From the NCBI GenBank assembly GCA_019454045.1, contig SKCR01001886.1, forward strand, positions 83,201 to 147,200: a stretch of DNA of 64,000 bases. The letters run 5' to 3'. The DNA is from Zanthoxylum bungeanum. Its lineage: Eukaryota > Streptophyta > Magnoliopsida > Sapindales > Rutaceae. A program made the translations under genes and the position numbers. This document shows positions 20,975-30,417 of the stretch, one piece after another; the first letter of the stretch is position 1; every line of letters begins with the position of its first letter. Below the pieces are notes generated by a model. That model was not told where the DNA came from, did not search any database, and saw nothing but the letters and a program-made list of their open reading frames with translations.

Positions 20975-21584
20975 CGTTCTTGGATCTGCTACTACAACCA
21001 GTGCCGCTTCCCACATCAACAGCAGCCACCACCACGACTACAAACACTCCTATTGCAATCAGCTTTTCTTCTAACAGTTCTTTTCTTCTCCAGAAACTGA
21101 CAACGACGACATGGACTTTGAAGGACAGCCATCGAACACCGCTGGTACCAGCCGCAAACGGAAAAGACAATCGTCTAGTAGCACTCATAGGATGATGGAA
21201 TTCTTTGAGGGTCTAATGAAACAGGTAATGCAAAAGCAGGAGGCCATGCATCAAAGGTTCTTAGAGGTGATTGAGAAGAGAGAAAAAGACAGGATGATAA
21301 GAGAAGAGGCTTGGAAGAGGCAAGAGACAGCTAGATTGGCTCGTGAACACGAGCTTATGGCACAAGATCGGGCCATTTCTGCTTCCAGGGATGCTGCCAT
21401 CATTAATTTTCTTCAGAAAATTACTGGTCAGACCGTACAATTGCCTCCTGCCGCCCCACCTCCAGCATCTCCACCACAACCACAAGCAGCGCCTCAACCT
21501 GTGGTAGTAACACCAGCAATCGTTGTATCTGCCTCTGTCCCAGTCCTTGTCCCTGTCCCCACAACTACGCAGCCTGATAGCTCA
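20975..21584 (+). pseudogene. Captured fragment of a GT-2-like trihelix transcription factor
   Basis: GT-2-type trihelix proteins are plant nuclear DNA-binding factors with two trihelix domains joined by a linker and a central helix. Here the low-complexity linker (PVPLPTSTAATTTTT, ISFSSNSS), the acidic PETDNDDMDFEG, a basic KRKRQ patch and the conserved central helix (MMEFFEGLMKQVMQKQEAM, FLEVIEKREKDRMIREEAW, EHELMAQDRAISASRDAAI, FLQKITGQ) are present, followed by a Pro/Gln/Val-rich stretch. Both trihelix DNA-binding domains are missing. One frameshift lies in the T-run near 21075-21085; downstream of it the frame is open from 21084. There is no promoter or start of its own. It is inserted in antisense to the Athila and flanked by copied Athila filler. 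Confidence 0.85.
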
Positions 21585-21599
21585 CAGAATCTTGTGCAT

Positions 21600-22172
21600 A
21601 CTCTCCAATATGCAATTTCCTGAAAATAGAAAAAGACATCAAGTTAACAATCGCACCTATATCACATAAAGCCCTACCGAAGTTATGTTCTCATATGATG
21701 CAAGGAATGGTGAAACTGTCAGGATCTTTCAACTTTGGGGGAAGCTTCCTCTGAATGATGGTGTTGTATTCTTCCGTCAATGTTACTATCTCGTAATCTC
21801 TCAATCTCCGTTTACGTGAAAGAATGTCTTTCATGAATTTAATATAGCTGGACATTTGTTCCAAAGCTTCTGTAAATGAGATGTTGATGTGCAGCGTTTT
21901 GAAAACCTCCAAGAAACTTGCAAACTGCTTGTCCAATTTGTTTTTTCTGGAGACGCTGTGGAAAAGGTGGAGGTAGAGTGATTCTTTCTGGTTCTTTTTC
22001 CTTTGCTTCTTTTTCCTCCATCTTTGGAACTGCTTCTTTTGGAACTTCATCAATGGATGCCTTGATTCTAACATCTTTGTTGATCTCAGTACCGCTCTTC
22101 AAAGTAATGGCTTGACATTGCTCCTTCCCTCGGTTCCTTGGATTTGGTTCTGTGTTGCTGGAAAGATTTCCT
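21600..22172 (-). pseudogene. Athila gag-protease spacer
   Basis: Frames in this stretch read LPPPFPQRLQKKQ, KQFASFLEVFKTLHINISF, EALEQMSSYIKFMKDILS and RKLPPKLKDPDSFTIPC, the region upstream of protease in Athila. The same region in Athila-2 is at 30792-30418. Two frames are needed, joined near 21950. It ends at the solo LTR. Confidence 0.8.
22168..22172. repeat. Target-site duplication of the solo LTR (ttcct)
   Basis: ttcct at 22168-22172 is repeated exactly at 24171-24175, and the Athila frame continues on either side. Confidence 0.9.
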
Positions 22173-24170
22173 TGTTGGACAGTTATGACCCATAACGTCA
22201 CTATTTGTACAGATCATGGTGTTGTTGTACAAATAAACTATGTGACAAATGAAATTGCTTATCATTTGTGATTAGATCACCAAGATGTATAAATGATAGG
22301 AGGTCCTTATGATTAGTTCCTGGATTGAGATGATATGAGACAGTATCAATCCACGGAGGTTTAATCATTAAATATCCCTAGTCGTAGTATTATCGAGATT
22401 GGACATCGATAATGTGGAATAGACTAGTATTACACTTGTGCGCGTTGTGAGGGCATAACGGCATAGTTCTCATATATTTGGGTATAGGATACTCATGCAA
22501 GTGTAGTAGGAGGTTGTGTTTTACCGATGGTACCTAAAACAGCTTCGCTCTGGATAGACCCCTCGGAATTCCATTGGTAGTATTACTATGTGTCTATGGA
22601 AGTTCGAATCAGGGTATGTGTATTTGGTCTTAACCTGAGACTTGCATCGCTAATACTTGCGACAATCAATATACTTTGGTTTTAGGTCATCCAGGGCTTT
22701 AACAAGTTCTGTGTACGCCTCTGTTGGGTATATTGAGAATCGTAGTGTATTGGGTGTGATGTCGAGATGGAAATATCACTCCAGTAATAGTGGAGATGAT
22801 GATCATGTAAGATACGGAACTCGTTCTCTTATATGCTGCAGCTATCGGGATATTATGACTAGGTCATGTTTATCCGATTATAGAGACTAGTTACCAGAGA
22901 TCCGATATGTGCTTCGTACGGGGCAGACACATTTCCAGCCCCAGGCCTTGCACTACGCAATACTACGTATACAACGCTTGATATAGATCGTTTATTCATG
23001 TAAGCATGTTTCTGGAGAATTTGGTAGGCATGGCACTTTGCTAGAAGCCAACCTTGTCTTGTAAATCGGTAAAAATGTAGTACTAGGTACGTACGTGTTC
23101 GGATAGTCCGACGACTGTATTTACTGCCAACATATCCAGGGATCTCATGGGTCGCTTCCCGAAGATTCACCGATGACGTATGACTCGCACTTTGTTAATC
23201 TGGGATTAATTAGATGAGAGAGAAAATTAATATGGGATTAATTACGGAGATATTTTATCTGGGATAAAATATTATTTAAAGAGAGAGAACGGTTAATTTG
23301 GAATTAATCGATAAATTAATATATTCGATATATTAAACGAAATTGGATTTCGACGCGAAATTAAAATCGGATTTTAATTCGGGCGAACGAGTTAATTTAG
23401 AATTAATTCGTAAGCGACATGAATAGTAATTTTGCTAGGCATAATTATTTAATTAAATTTGATTTAATTACGTCGCAACGGAAAATTCGTTAATTCGGAA
23501 TTAGCGAATCTGAGCCCGGGAGTGTTTGCGGAACCATTCGCATTTAGAATCGAAGTGGGACCCGCAAGTCACATCTAGCGTCACATCATTCGTCAATTAA
23601 GTGATAGATGTCTTTCACTTTGAGTGATTGACACCAGTCATTATTCATGATTGATGTAAGTGGTTGAAAAGCTTTTGAAAGCTTGAAAGACATTTATCAA
23701 TATTTTATTTGATATTTGAATTTTTGGTTTTGTGTATTAGATATACAAAACACAAAATTCTTCTCTCTCTCTTCCTTATGCATTCGGCAATGAGGTCTTC
23801 TTCTCTTTCTCTCTCTTTTGGCTTTTGAAGCCATTTTTTCTTCTTGTTTTAAGCTTGGCCGAGAACTAGAAGGAAGCATAGGTTGATTTGTTGCAAATCT
23901 TCAAGGTGCTAGCACACAAAGAGGCATACAAGGTGATAGGGAAACCCACCTTTGAGCTTGGAATCCATTGATGAAGCTTGGAGCTTGAAGAACACAAATG
24001 GAGCACAAATTGAGGCCATTGTCGTGAGCTTCACCAAGAAGGAGGAAAATATTTTTCTTCGATGCATCCAATCCGATCGTTGTAAGTATGATTCCGCCAT
24101 GCTTTTACGAGTATTCACATATTGTTTCATTGCTTGAAAATGATCCTTGGGACTTAATAGAAACCCAACA
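22173..24170 (+). repeat. Solo LTR of a Ty1/copia family
   Basis: 1998 bp from TGTTGGACAGTTATGACCC to AGAAACCCAACA, with short inverted ends TGTTGG/CCAACA and an exact 5-bp duplication on each side. It has no internal region. It belongs to the same family as the LTRs at 47701-49449 and 56449-58340, which read on the opposite strand (shared blocks include the ATCCCTGGATATGTTGGCAG region near 23130). It probably arose by recombination between the two LTRs of a full element. Confidence 0.9.
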
Positions 24171-24175
24171 TTCCT

Positions 24176-24912
24176 GGCGGTCTGTAACTCTGAGCAACTG
24201 CCAGTTGTCAAATTTGATTCTCCAGTGCTTTAATAGAGGCAGATTGGCTCTGAAACATAGCATCATATTTTTTAACTGATTCATCACTTCCGCTATTCTT
24301 GGTTCAATTACCTGCTTCTGGCCTTTGTTCTGTTGTTGTTGGAATCCGGGTGGTGGATAGTTCTTTAACCCTGAATTGTTGCTCCATTAGAAATTGGGAT
24401 GATTCCTCCACCCTGGGTTGTAGGTGTTGGAATATGGATTGTTCACCCGTCTGTTGAAATTGTTGACATAATTCACCATCTCTTCTTATTGGTTTGGTTC
24501 TGGTGCTCCTCCATATGGTGAACTTGTGGGTCCAATGTTGCCTTACATACCGAGAGTCTTCATGAATTTGTATATCTGATCTAGCTTGGCATTAACTGCT
24601 GTGTTGGCTCCAACTTCATAAATTCCAGTAATTCTTTTATTCAAGCTCCTTTCTGTTGGCCACAAGGAATTGTTGTTGGCCATTTTTTCGATTAAGTCCC
24701 AGGCTTGATCTTCTCTTTTTGCCATCAAAGCTCCTCCAACAGTAGCATCAATTGTGGTTCTCATTAGTCCAGAAAGTCCATTATAGAAAGTTTGGACTTG
24801 AAGGCATTTTGGAATCTCATGGTGATGACATTTCCGGAGCAAATATTTGTACCTTTCCCAAGCTTCGTAGAGAGTCTCCGAGTCTTGTTGTACAAAGGAT
24901 GTGATGTCATTT
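24176..24912 (-). pseudogene. Athila gag, middle part
   Basis: From 24912 the frame reads NDITSFVQQDSETLYEAWE, RYKYLLRKCHHHEIPKCLQV, QTFYNGLSGLMRTTIDA and GGALMAKREDQAWDLIEKMA, the typical Athila gag. It then passes into the Asn/Pro-rich part (24540-24300) with several stops. The N-terminal half is at 36510-35995 beyond the Athila-2 insertion. Confidence 0.85.
24908..24912. repeat. Target-site duplication of Athila-2 (cattt)
   Basis: cattt at 24908-24912 is repeated exactly at 35995-35999. Confidence 0.9.
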
Positions 24913-26625
24913 TGACCGACGTAAACACACACGTATAACGAAAGCGCACGTATCGTTCAAGTAGTATAAAAATATCGATCCCACGAGGACTTAATTCATA
25001 TTGTTGTTATTAATTGTTGAATCTATTTATTTACATATATCTAATTATAGGGAGAAGAGAATGATTGCTTGATTGATTTGGTTGATTGTAGATTTGCTAA
25101 ATAAATAAAAAGACAAAAGAAAATAATAAGGAAAATAACAAAAGACACAAAGATCTAGGGTTGTGAATCTTTCTAATATCTTTTAAAAGATGAAGTGATT
25201 ATTTTATGTTTGTGTAATAAATCGATTTACTAACCTGGAACACGAAATTATGCAAAAGCCTATGTCGATGGTCAGACGCAAATACCCAGTTTAACCCAAT
25301 TGAACCATATGTCTATGTCAACCAAATTATCTGGATTCATTAAGTTTAAGTTCCAATTATGGCTGCCCCGCCCGACATGTATATGTCTATCCTGTAAGGA
25401 AATCTATTAAAGGGTTATCTATCCTCAAGGAAGATTGTGGGCTATTAAGTCTAAGGCTGAAACCTAAAATCCATATGTCTAGTTCATTTTAGATTTACCA
25501 CATCAATCTTATTGGTGATCAGACAACAAGAAGCATTAAGCTTAAGACTTAATAAGTAAACCTTTAAATTACCCAAACTATAAAATAACCCATTATAAAC
25601 CGGTGATATTAGAATTCATCACAACCCCAGATAACTAACACATAACTAGGGCTAGTAAAAACTATAAAAAGTAAGAAAGTAAATTACTATTATTACAAAA
25701 CGTAATTAAAATTATTTACAAAACTAAAAACTAAAAACTAAAAGAAACTAGAGAGAGAAACTCCCTCTTTATATCAAGAAGTGAGAGAGAATGGTACAAC
25801 TGAAACTGAAATCTCGAGCTCAATTTATAGGCCTCGGTGGGGTTCCAGTGTCGCGACGCCAAGGCCTTTGGCGTCGCTACGCCAGCTTCTGTCGACGTGG
25901 CACGCTCTGGTTTGTCGGCTGCAGATTCTGGATAAGGTGATAATGTGACACATGGCAAGGTGGTTGGGGCTCAATTATTGTGACACGTGGCGACTTCTGA
26001 TTGGTCGGCTCAGATTCTTATCCACCACGTGTCAGATAGGGAAAAGAGAGCCAATAATTAATGCTGACGTGGCACTGACGTGGCGACACGTGGCAAAGTG
26101 ACTGTCGGCACCATAGAATTACGACATGTGGCACTTCGTGATTGGCTGATGGTGACGTGGCGGTGAGGTGGCACATTGACTCGGTCAACTAATGATGTGG
26201 ATGATGACGTGGAGTGACACGTGACGACATATGGCGATTGCGACTGTCGGCACTGTAAGATGATGACAAGTGGCACGGCGCATGTTAGCAGATCGGCTGT
26301 GATGGTGACACGTGGCACGACGTATGTTAGCAAAGTCAAACTTTTCTCAGATTCTGACACGTGGACCCGGCGCACGTTAGCACTGTTCGGCGCACGTTAG
26401 GCGTCGCGACGCTGAAGGTCTTGGCATCGCGATGCGGCAAATTACCAAAATGCCTTTTTCGTCCAATTTTCACTGTTTTGGCCCAAATCACCTCCAGAGT
26501 GTCCTGAACTTTATTTATCTACAAAATAACACAAAACAAACATCAAAATATTCACAAAACTCAAGAAACTATACAAAATATTAAGTTAAATGAGTGGGAA
26601 ATAGTGATATAATTACCACTCATCA
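24913..26625 (-). repeat. Athila-2 3' LTR (LTR A, 1713 bp)
   Basis: Plus-strand ends are TGACCGACGTAAAC and TTACCACTCATCA. Compared with LTR C it lacks a 466-bp block; the joint is the repeated decamer AGTAAAAACT. TATA on the minus strand at 25830-25821 (CTATAAATTG). A perfect 10-bp stem (GCGACGCCAA/TTGGCGTCGC, 25853-25877) lies just upstream of it. Confidence 0.9.
25890..26365 (-). promoter_or_regulatory. G-box/ABRE-rich upstream region of the Athila LTR
   Basis: About ten ACGTG cores occur in 475 bp, many as CACGTGGC or GACGTGGC, forms bound by bZIP and bHLH factors and known as abscisic-acid response elements. They lie upstream of the TATA box in LTR orientation. The same array is in LTR C (35230-35735) and LTR D (38080-38460). 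Confidence 0.5.
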
Positions 26626-26638
26626 CACCCCCAAACCT
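26626..26638 (-). other. Polypurine tract of Athila-2
   Basis: On the minus strand GGTTTGGGGGTG directly precedes the TG of LTR A. Confidence 0.8.
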
Positions 26639-27939
26639 AACATTTTGCTAGTTCTCGAGCAAAACATAAAATAACATAATAAAATTAACTAAGAAGCCAC
26701 TTTCGTAGGGATCACGGTTGCATTTAGCGTATGCAACAAGCCTTTAAACCCCTATGTGTCCCTAGTGGACGAGTTGTAGTCTCGTGAGGGTTTACAACAA
26801 TGATACCCCAAACATTTTATAAAAGTAAAAATGTAGTGAAACTAATGCACACAAAAGCAAAAAGACAAGAGAAAAGAGAATAAAGAAGTTAGTGACTAAT
26901 CAGGTGAAATTTCTACTCCAAGTTAAGTTGTTTTGTTTCTTTCTAAATTATTGAATAAGTAATTCTCCGATTATATTTTCCATTCTCCATATACACAGCC
27001 CACAAAATATTAAACAACTCATTTTTGCCCACAGCAGTCACAAGTGCAATTGATAAGAGAGTAATATTTTTGTCCTAAAGTTCTATCAGATTTCACACCT
27101 TTTTGTAGCAATGGAATAATTTTTCTGATTTTTCTGATTTGTTCTATGATTTTTTTTTATATATATACAATATCTTCCGTCTATGTAGTGAGTGTTGGGT
27201 CGGTGGCTCCCAAACCAGTTGGCTTTAGGCACCAGGTGTTAAGACACCCCTATGGACTTAATTACTCAGACTTTAGATATATATATTTTGGAACATCCTC
27301 GATCCATGTAGCAAGCTTTGGGCCAGTGACTCCCAAACCAGTTGGCTGTAGGGCACTGGGTGTTAAGACACCCTTACAGACTTAATAACTTGGATCTCGG
27401 ATGTTTTTTTTTTCTTTTTTTTCTCCATCACTTTCTGAGATGCTTCCTCCATTTAAAATAGAGTACTGAATATTACAAACTTTTCAATTATAGCTCATGT
27501 CTGTATGTTTCCATGTATGTTGATAATACCTGTCAACTGAGCATATGAAGATCCATTTTAGTCCGTTTTATGGAGAATTTACAAATTAAATAATTTAAAA
27601 TGAAATAAATAAAAATTAACTTGTTTCGAAATAGGTTTGAGATACGTCTCAGGAGTGGAAACTCCTTACTCAGCTATCTTTTACCAATTTCACCTTTTTT
27701 TTAGTCAAAATAAAAACATAAAAACGCAAAGTATTTTTGTAATTTTTGAAAAATTTTCAAATTTTTTGTATTTTTCGAAAAATTTTGAACTAAAAATAAA
27801 AACAACACACAACTAAAAAAGATACTAATCAACTAATTCCCCCCCCCAAACCTAAATGAGACATTATCCCCAATGTCTTAAACAGTAGAAGAAGAGTTTA
27901 GAAGATAGTACCTGGTTGGCTGAAATTCTACACGAAAAG
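26639..27939 (-). other. Athila-2 3' non-coding region
   Basis: No ORF or domain is recognisable. It has AT-rich stretches and one direct repeat (separate entry). A C-run at 27839-27847 precedes CCAAACC. Confidence 0.5.
27172..27385. repeat. Direct repeat of about 120 bp, two copies
   Basis: Copies at about 27172-27265 and 27295-27385 share CTCCCAAACCAGTTGGCT and GGTGTTAAGACACCC with nearby matches. GGTGTtaaGACACC itself forms a small inverted repeat. Confidence 0.75.
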
Positions 27940-28593
27940 TTAAAGGTTAAGATCCAGATTAACACGATGCCTCTTACCACGATCGTCCTCGGACCAATTT
28001 ATCTTTGAAAGGATAGGGTCAACTTGTGGTTCTTAGGCTAAGATTTGGTCAATTAAATCTGGAGCAGTTCTGGCAGTAAATAGGAGTTCTTTCATAGGTT
28101 TTGACACGAACCCATTTCTTCGAGCATCATCAAGAAACACACAAAGAAAATCATAAAATCCTTCAACGTTGTACAGTCCAAGCTGTTTCTGGTGTATGTT
28201 CAGGTTCGTCCAAGATAACACTGTAAAAATTTCCTCCAATGTACCCAAGCTACCTAGCAAAGCAATAAAAGCATCAGCACGGTTAATCATTTATACCAGT
28301 CGTTCAGACATACCTGGCGCAATCAGTTCCTCTTCGTTTGATGATCCAATAATATTTGCCTCTGCCAAGGGTTTTGGGATGATTCCTAAAACGTTACTAC
28401 CTCATTCCTATACGGCCTTTGAAATGATCCCCATTAGTCCAAGATTGCCTCCACCATATACTAAGTGCATATTTCTTGCAGCTAAGACTCGACCCAATTC
28501 TTGTGATGCTTCTACGTATTGTGGTTTAGTACCAACACTACTACCGCAAAACACACAGATGTTTTCAACTCGTCTTCTTGAAGTGGCTTCCAT
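27940..28593 (-). pseudogene. LOG-like gene in Athila-2, broken
   Basis: Reading from the ATG at 28593 gives MEATSRRRVENICVFCGSSV, YGGGNLGLMGIISKAV, stops near 28405, then LGIIPKPLAEANIIGSS, a stop near 28290, MINRADAFIALLGSLGTLEE and LSWTNLNIHQKQLGLYNVEG, to DLIDQILA, another stop, and the end VNLDLNL. It matches 6312-6964 over its full length and is also intronless. The active-site signature is damaged (LGSLGTLEE in place of PGGxGTxxE), so even without the stops it should be inactive. The C-terminal RGKRHRVNLDLNL keeps the EAR-like end seen in the other copy. Its position after integrase and an accessory ORF shows it is carried as an extra gene of the retrotransposon. Confidence 0.85.
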
Positions 28594-28632
28594 ATTTTAC
28601 TCTGGATGTCTTCAAAAGTGCAATGATGAGTT

Positions 28633-28641
28633 GAATTTATA
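28633..28641 (-). promoter_or_regulatory. TATA box upstream of the Athila-2 LOG-like gene
   Basis: TATAAATTC on the minus strand, 48 bases before the ATG. It is the same nonamer as at 6246-6254, and related sequence extends upstream as far as a shared gacaggatcca near 28736-28746. Confidence 0.5.
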
Positions 28642-28843
28642 ACACCTGAAAAGGGTGAGTAAAATAATAGCACTAGTACCTTTCAAATGACAATTATTAG
28701 TTTAACAGTAAAATAAATCGTGATAGTCAAAAATGTCTGGATCCTGTCAGAGAAAATAAAAGAAACAACAAAACAAATCACAATTATCAGGAAAAGACAA
28801 AGATATATAATATGTACAAGAAAAGTAGCGGCTTGATTGACGT

Positions 28844-29375
28844 CTATGCGTCAGGGACAAGCTTCCCATCCAATTTTCTTATAAATTGGCAAACAAAGTC
28901 TTTTTTAGTTAGATTCCCGAGACTTAACAGTTGTCTTTCCTTTTGGAATTGTGCGTATAACACACGAATCTCATGATACACACATCCACTGGGATGCGTC
29001 TCAAGAGTTATAGATATGTCATCCAAAGACTCCTTACTCAAGCCATCCCTAATGAAGTTAATCTTATTTTCGCGGTTATCAGACACCATTCCTAAAGAAC
29101 GACAACGAGTATTACAAAACATGCGAGCACATTTATAACAAACACACATTCTTTTGGCTCTTCTCTTTTTAGCATAAGTGCTCCTTCCTAAACCAGGCAT
29201 ATGTGAAATAAAAGAGTCAGAAGACTCACCTGCCAATCAGACCCATGCTTCAATAATCCAACGAATGTCAATAGGAATACCTTTGATCATCAGTAGTCTC
29301 ATCCGTTCCAAACGAGCTTTGTAAACTTTAATCAAGGAAATTGCTTGTGTGAAGATTTGCGAGAGCTTCTTCCAT
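28844..29375 (-). pseudogene. Cysteine-rich basic ORF resembling carlavirus-type nucleic-acid-binding proteins
   Basis: From the ATG at 29375 the frame reads MEEALANLHT, shifts near 29345 to LIKVYKARLERMRLLMIKG and IPIDIRWIIEAWV, meets TGA at 29239-29237, then stays open for 130 codons to 28844. That part holds GLGRSTYAKKRRAKRM followed by CVCYKCARMFCNTRC (Cys spacing CXCX2CX4CX3C) and INFIRDGLSKESL. A helix, then a GRS-Y-A-basic run, then a Cys cluster, is the layout of the small nucleic-acid-binding proteins of carlaviruses, which act in the nucleus and in silencing or gene control. That relation is my inference from the motif order and needs a profile search. A splice-acceptor-like tttttgcag is at 29400-29392. 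The outer Athila has the same start at 31-1. Confidence 0.55.
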
Positions 29376-29514
29376 CGTGAAAGGACTTAATCTGCAAAAA
29401 CTAAACACACACAAATTAAATCACACCAAATCACAATATATATAAAAATTGCATGGGTTGCCTCCCTGCTAGCGCTAAGTTTAAAGTCGTCAGCTAGACG
29501 TGACTTCTCGAATG

Positions 29515-29960
29515 TTAGGCTGGATCTGAAAGTATGACACTTTCTTTTTGTCGCTCAAATGATTCTCCCCAGTAGTGCTGGACACGCTTGTTTTTAACCT
29601 TGAAAGTTTTGTTGGAGTCAGGATCATGTATCTCAACGGCTCTGTCTGGTAAAACCTTGGTGATCACAAATGGACCTGACCACCGTGATTTTGGCTTCCA
29701 TGGGAAAAATTTCACCCTTGATTTGTTTAACAGTACCTTCTGCCCTGGTTCGAGTTGTATGCGCACTAACTTCTCATCATGTCTTTTCCTTGCCTTTTCT
29801 TTGTACAATTTGGCATCCTTAAAAGGCTGTATGTGAAATTCCTCCAATTCGTTGAGCTGGTGGAAATTTTCTCTTTTGTTGCTTGTAGTGCAAGAATAGG
29901 CTTCTTCAGTACGCAGTGCGCTTTATCTTCAGGCTCCATAGGTAATTGACATGTTTTAAG
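29515..29960 (-). pseudogene. Athila-2 integrase C-terminus joined to protease spacer
   Basis: From about 29960 the sequence reads CQLPMEPEDKAHCVLKK, corresponding to the integrase segment [17 protein letters not shown] of the outer copy. A frameshift follows, then KLYKEKARKRHDEKLVRIQL, EPGQKVLLNKSRVKFFPWK and [15 protein letters not shown] to 29515. The preceding residues (FPDDEKKEECFRLDV) belong to the spacer after protease, so everything from reverse transcriptase to the integrase core has been deleted at this joint. Confidence 0.85.
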
Positions 29961-30045
29961 TTTGTCAGTAGAACTTTGTCTTTCATCAGAGTTCTGATCG
30001 GTACTATGTATCACATCAAGTCTGAAACATTCCTCCTTTTTTTCA

Positions 30046-30369
30046 TCATCTGGGAAATTCATGGCTTTGAAAAACATTGAATGTTACTTCTTGGTCCTGT
30101 ACCCTCATGGTTAGTTCTCCTTTTTGTACATCAATAATGGTTCGACCTGTAGCCAAGAATAGTCTCCCGAGGATGATTGGTACGTCTGTGTTTTCCTCCA
30201 TATCAAGGACAATAAAATCTGCTAGGAAAATGAATTTGTCAACCTTGACCAGCACATCTTCAACTACACCTCTCGGAAATACGAGCGTTCTATCAGCAAG
30301 TTGTAGAGAGACTGAAGTTGGCATTGTTTCTCCAATCTGTAATTTCCTGAAAATAGAAAAAGGCATCAA
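30046..30369 (-). pseudogene. Athila-2 protease domain
   Basis: The frame reads MPTSVSLQLADRTLVFPRG, VVEDVLVKVDKFIFLADF, VLDMEENTDVPIILGRLFLA and TGRTIIDVQKGELTMRV. This is the retropepsin-like region of Athila in which ILGRPFLATG-type sequence marks the C-terminal half of the fold. The active-site DTG-type triad expected upstream is not visible in this frame. Confidence 0.8.
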
Positions 30370-30417
30370 GTTAACACTCGCACCTAGATCACACAGAGCC
30401 TTACCGAAGTCATGCTC

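Noticed and set aside
22657..23170. Open frames inside the solo LTR (and matching ones at 48587, 49199, 57309, 57921)
   Set aside because: They lie within LTRs of a known family and occur in both directions; no domain.
26058..26375. 105-codon minus-strand frame in the Athila LTR, and similar ones at 35376-35745 and 38056-38358
   Set aside because: Translation of the repeated G-box/ABRE region; frames differ between copies.
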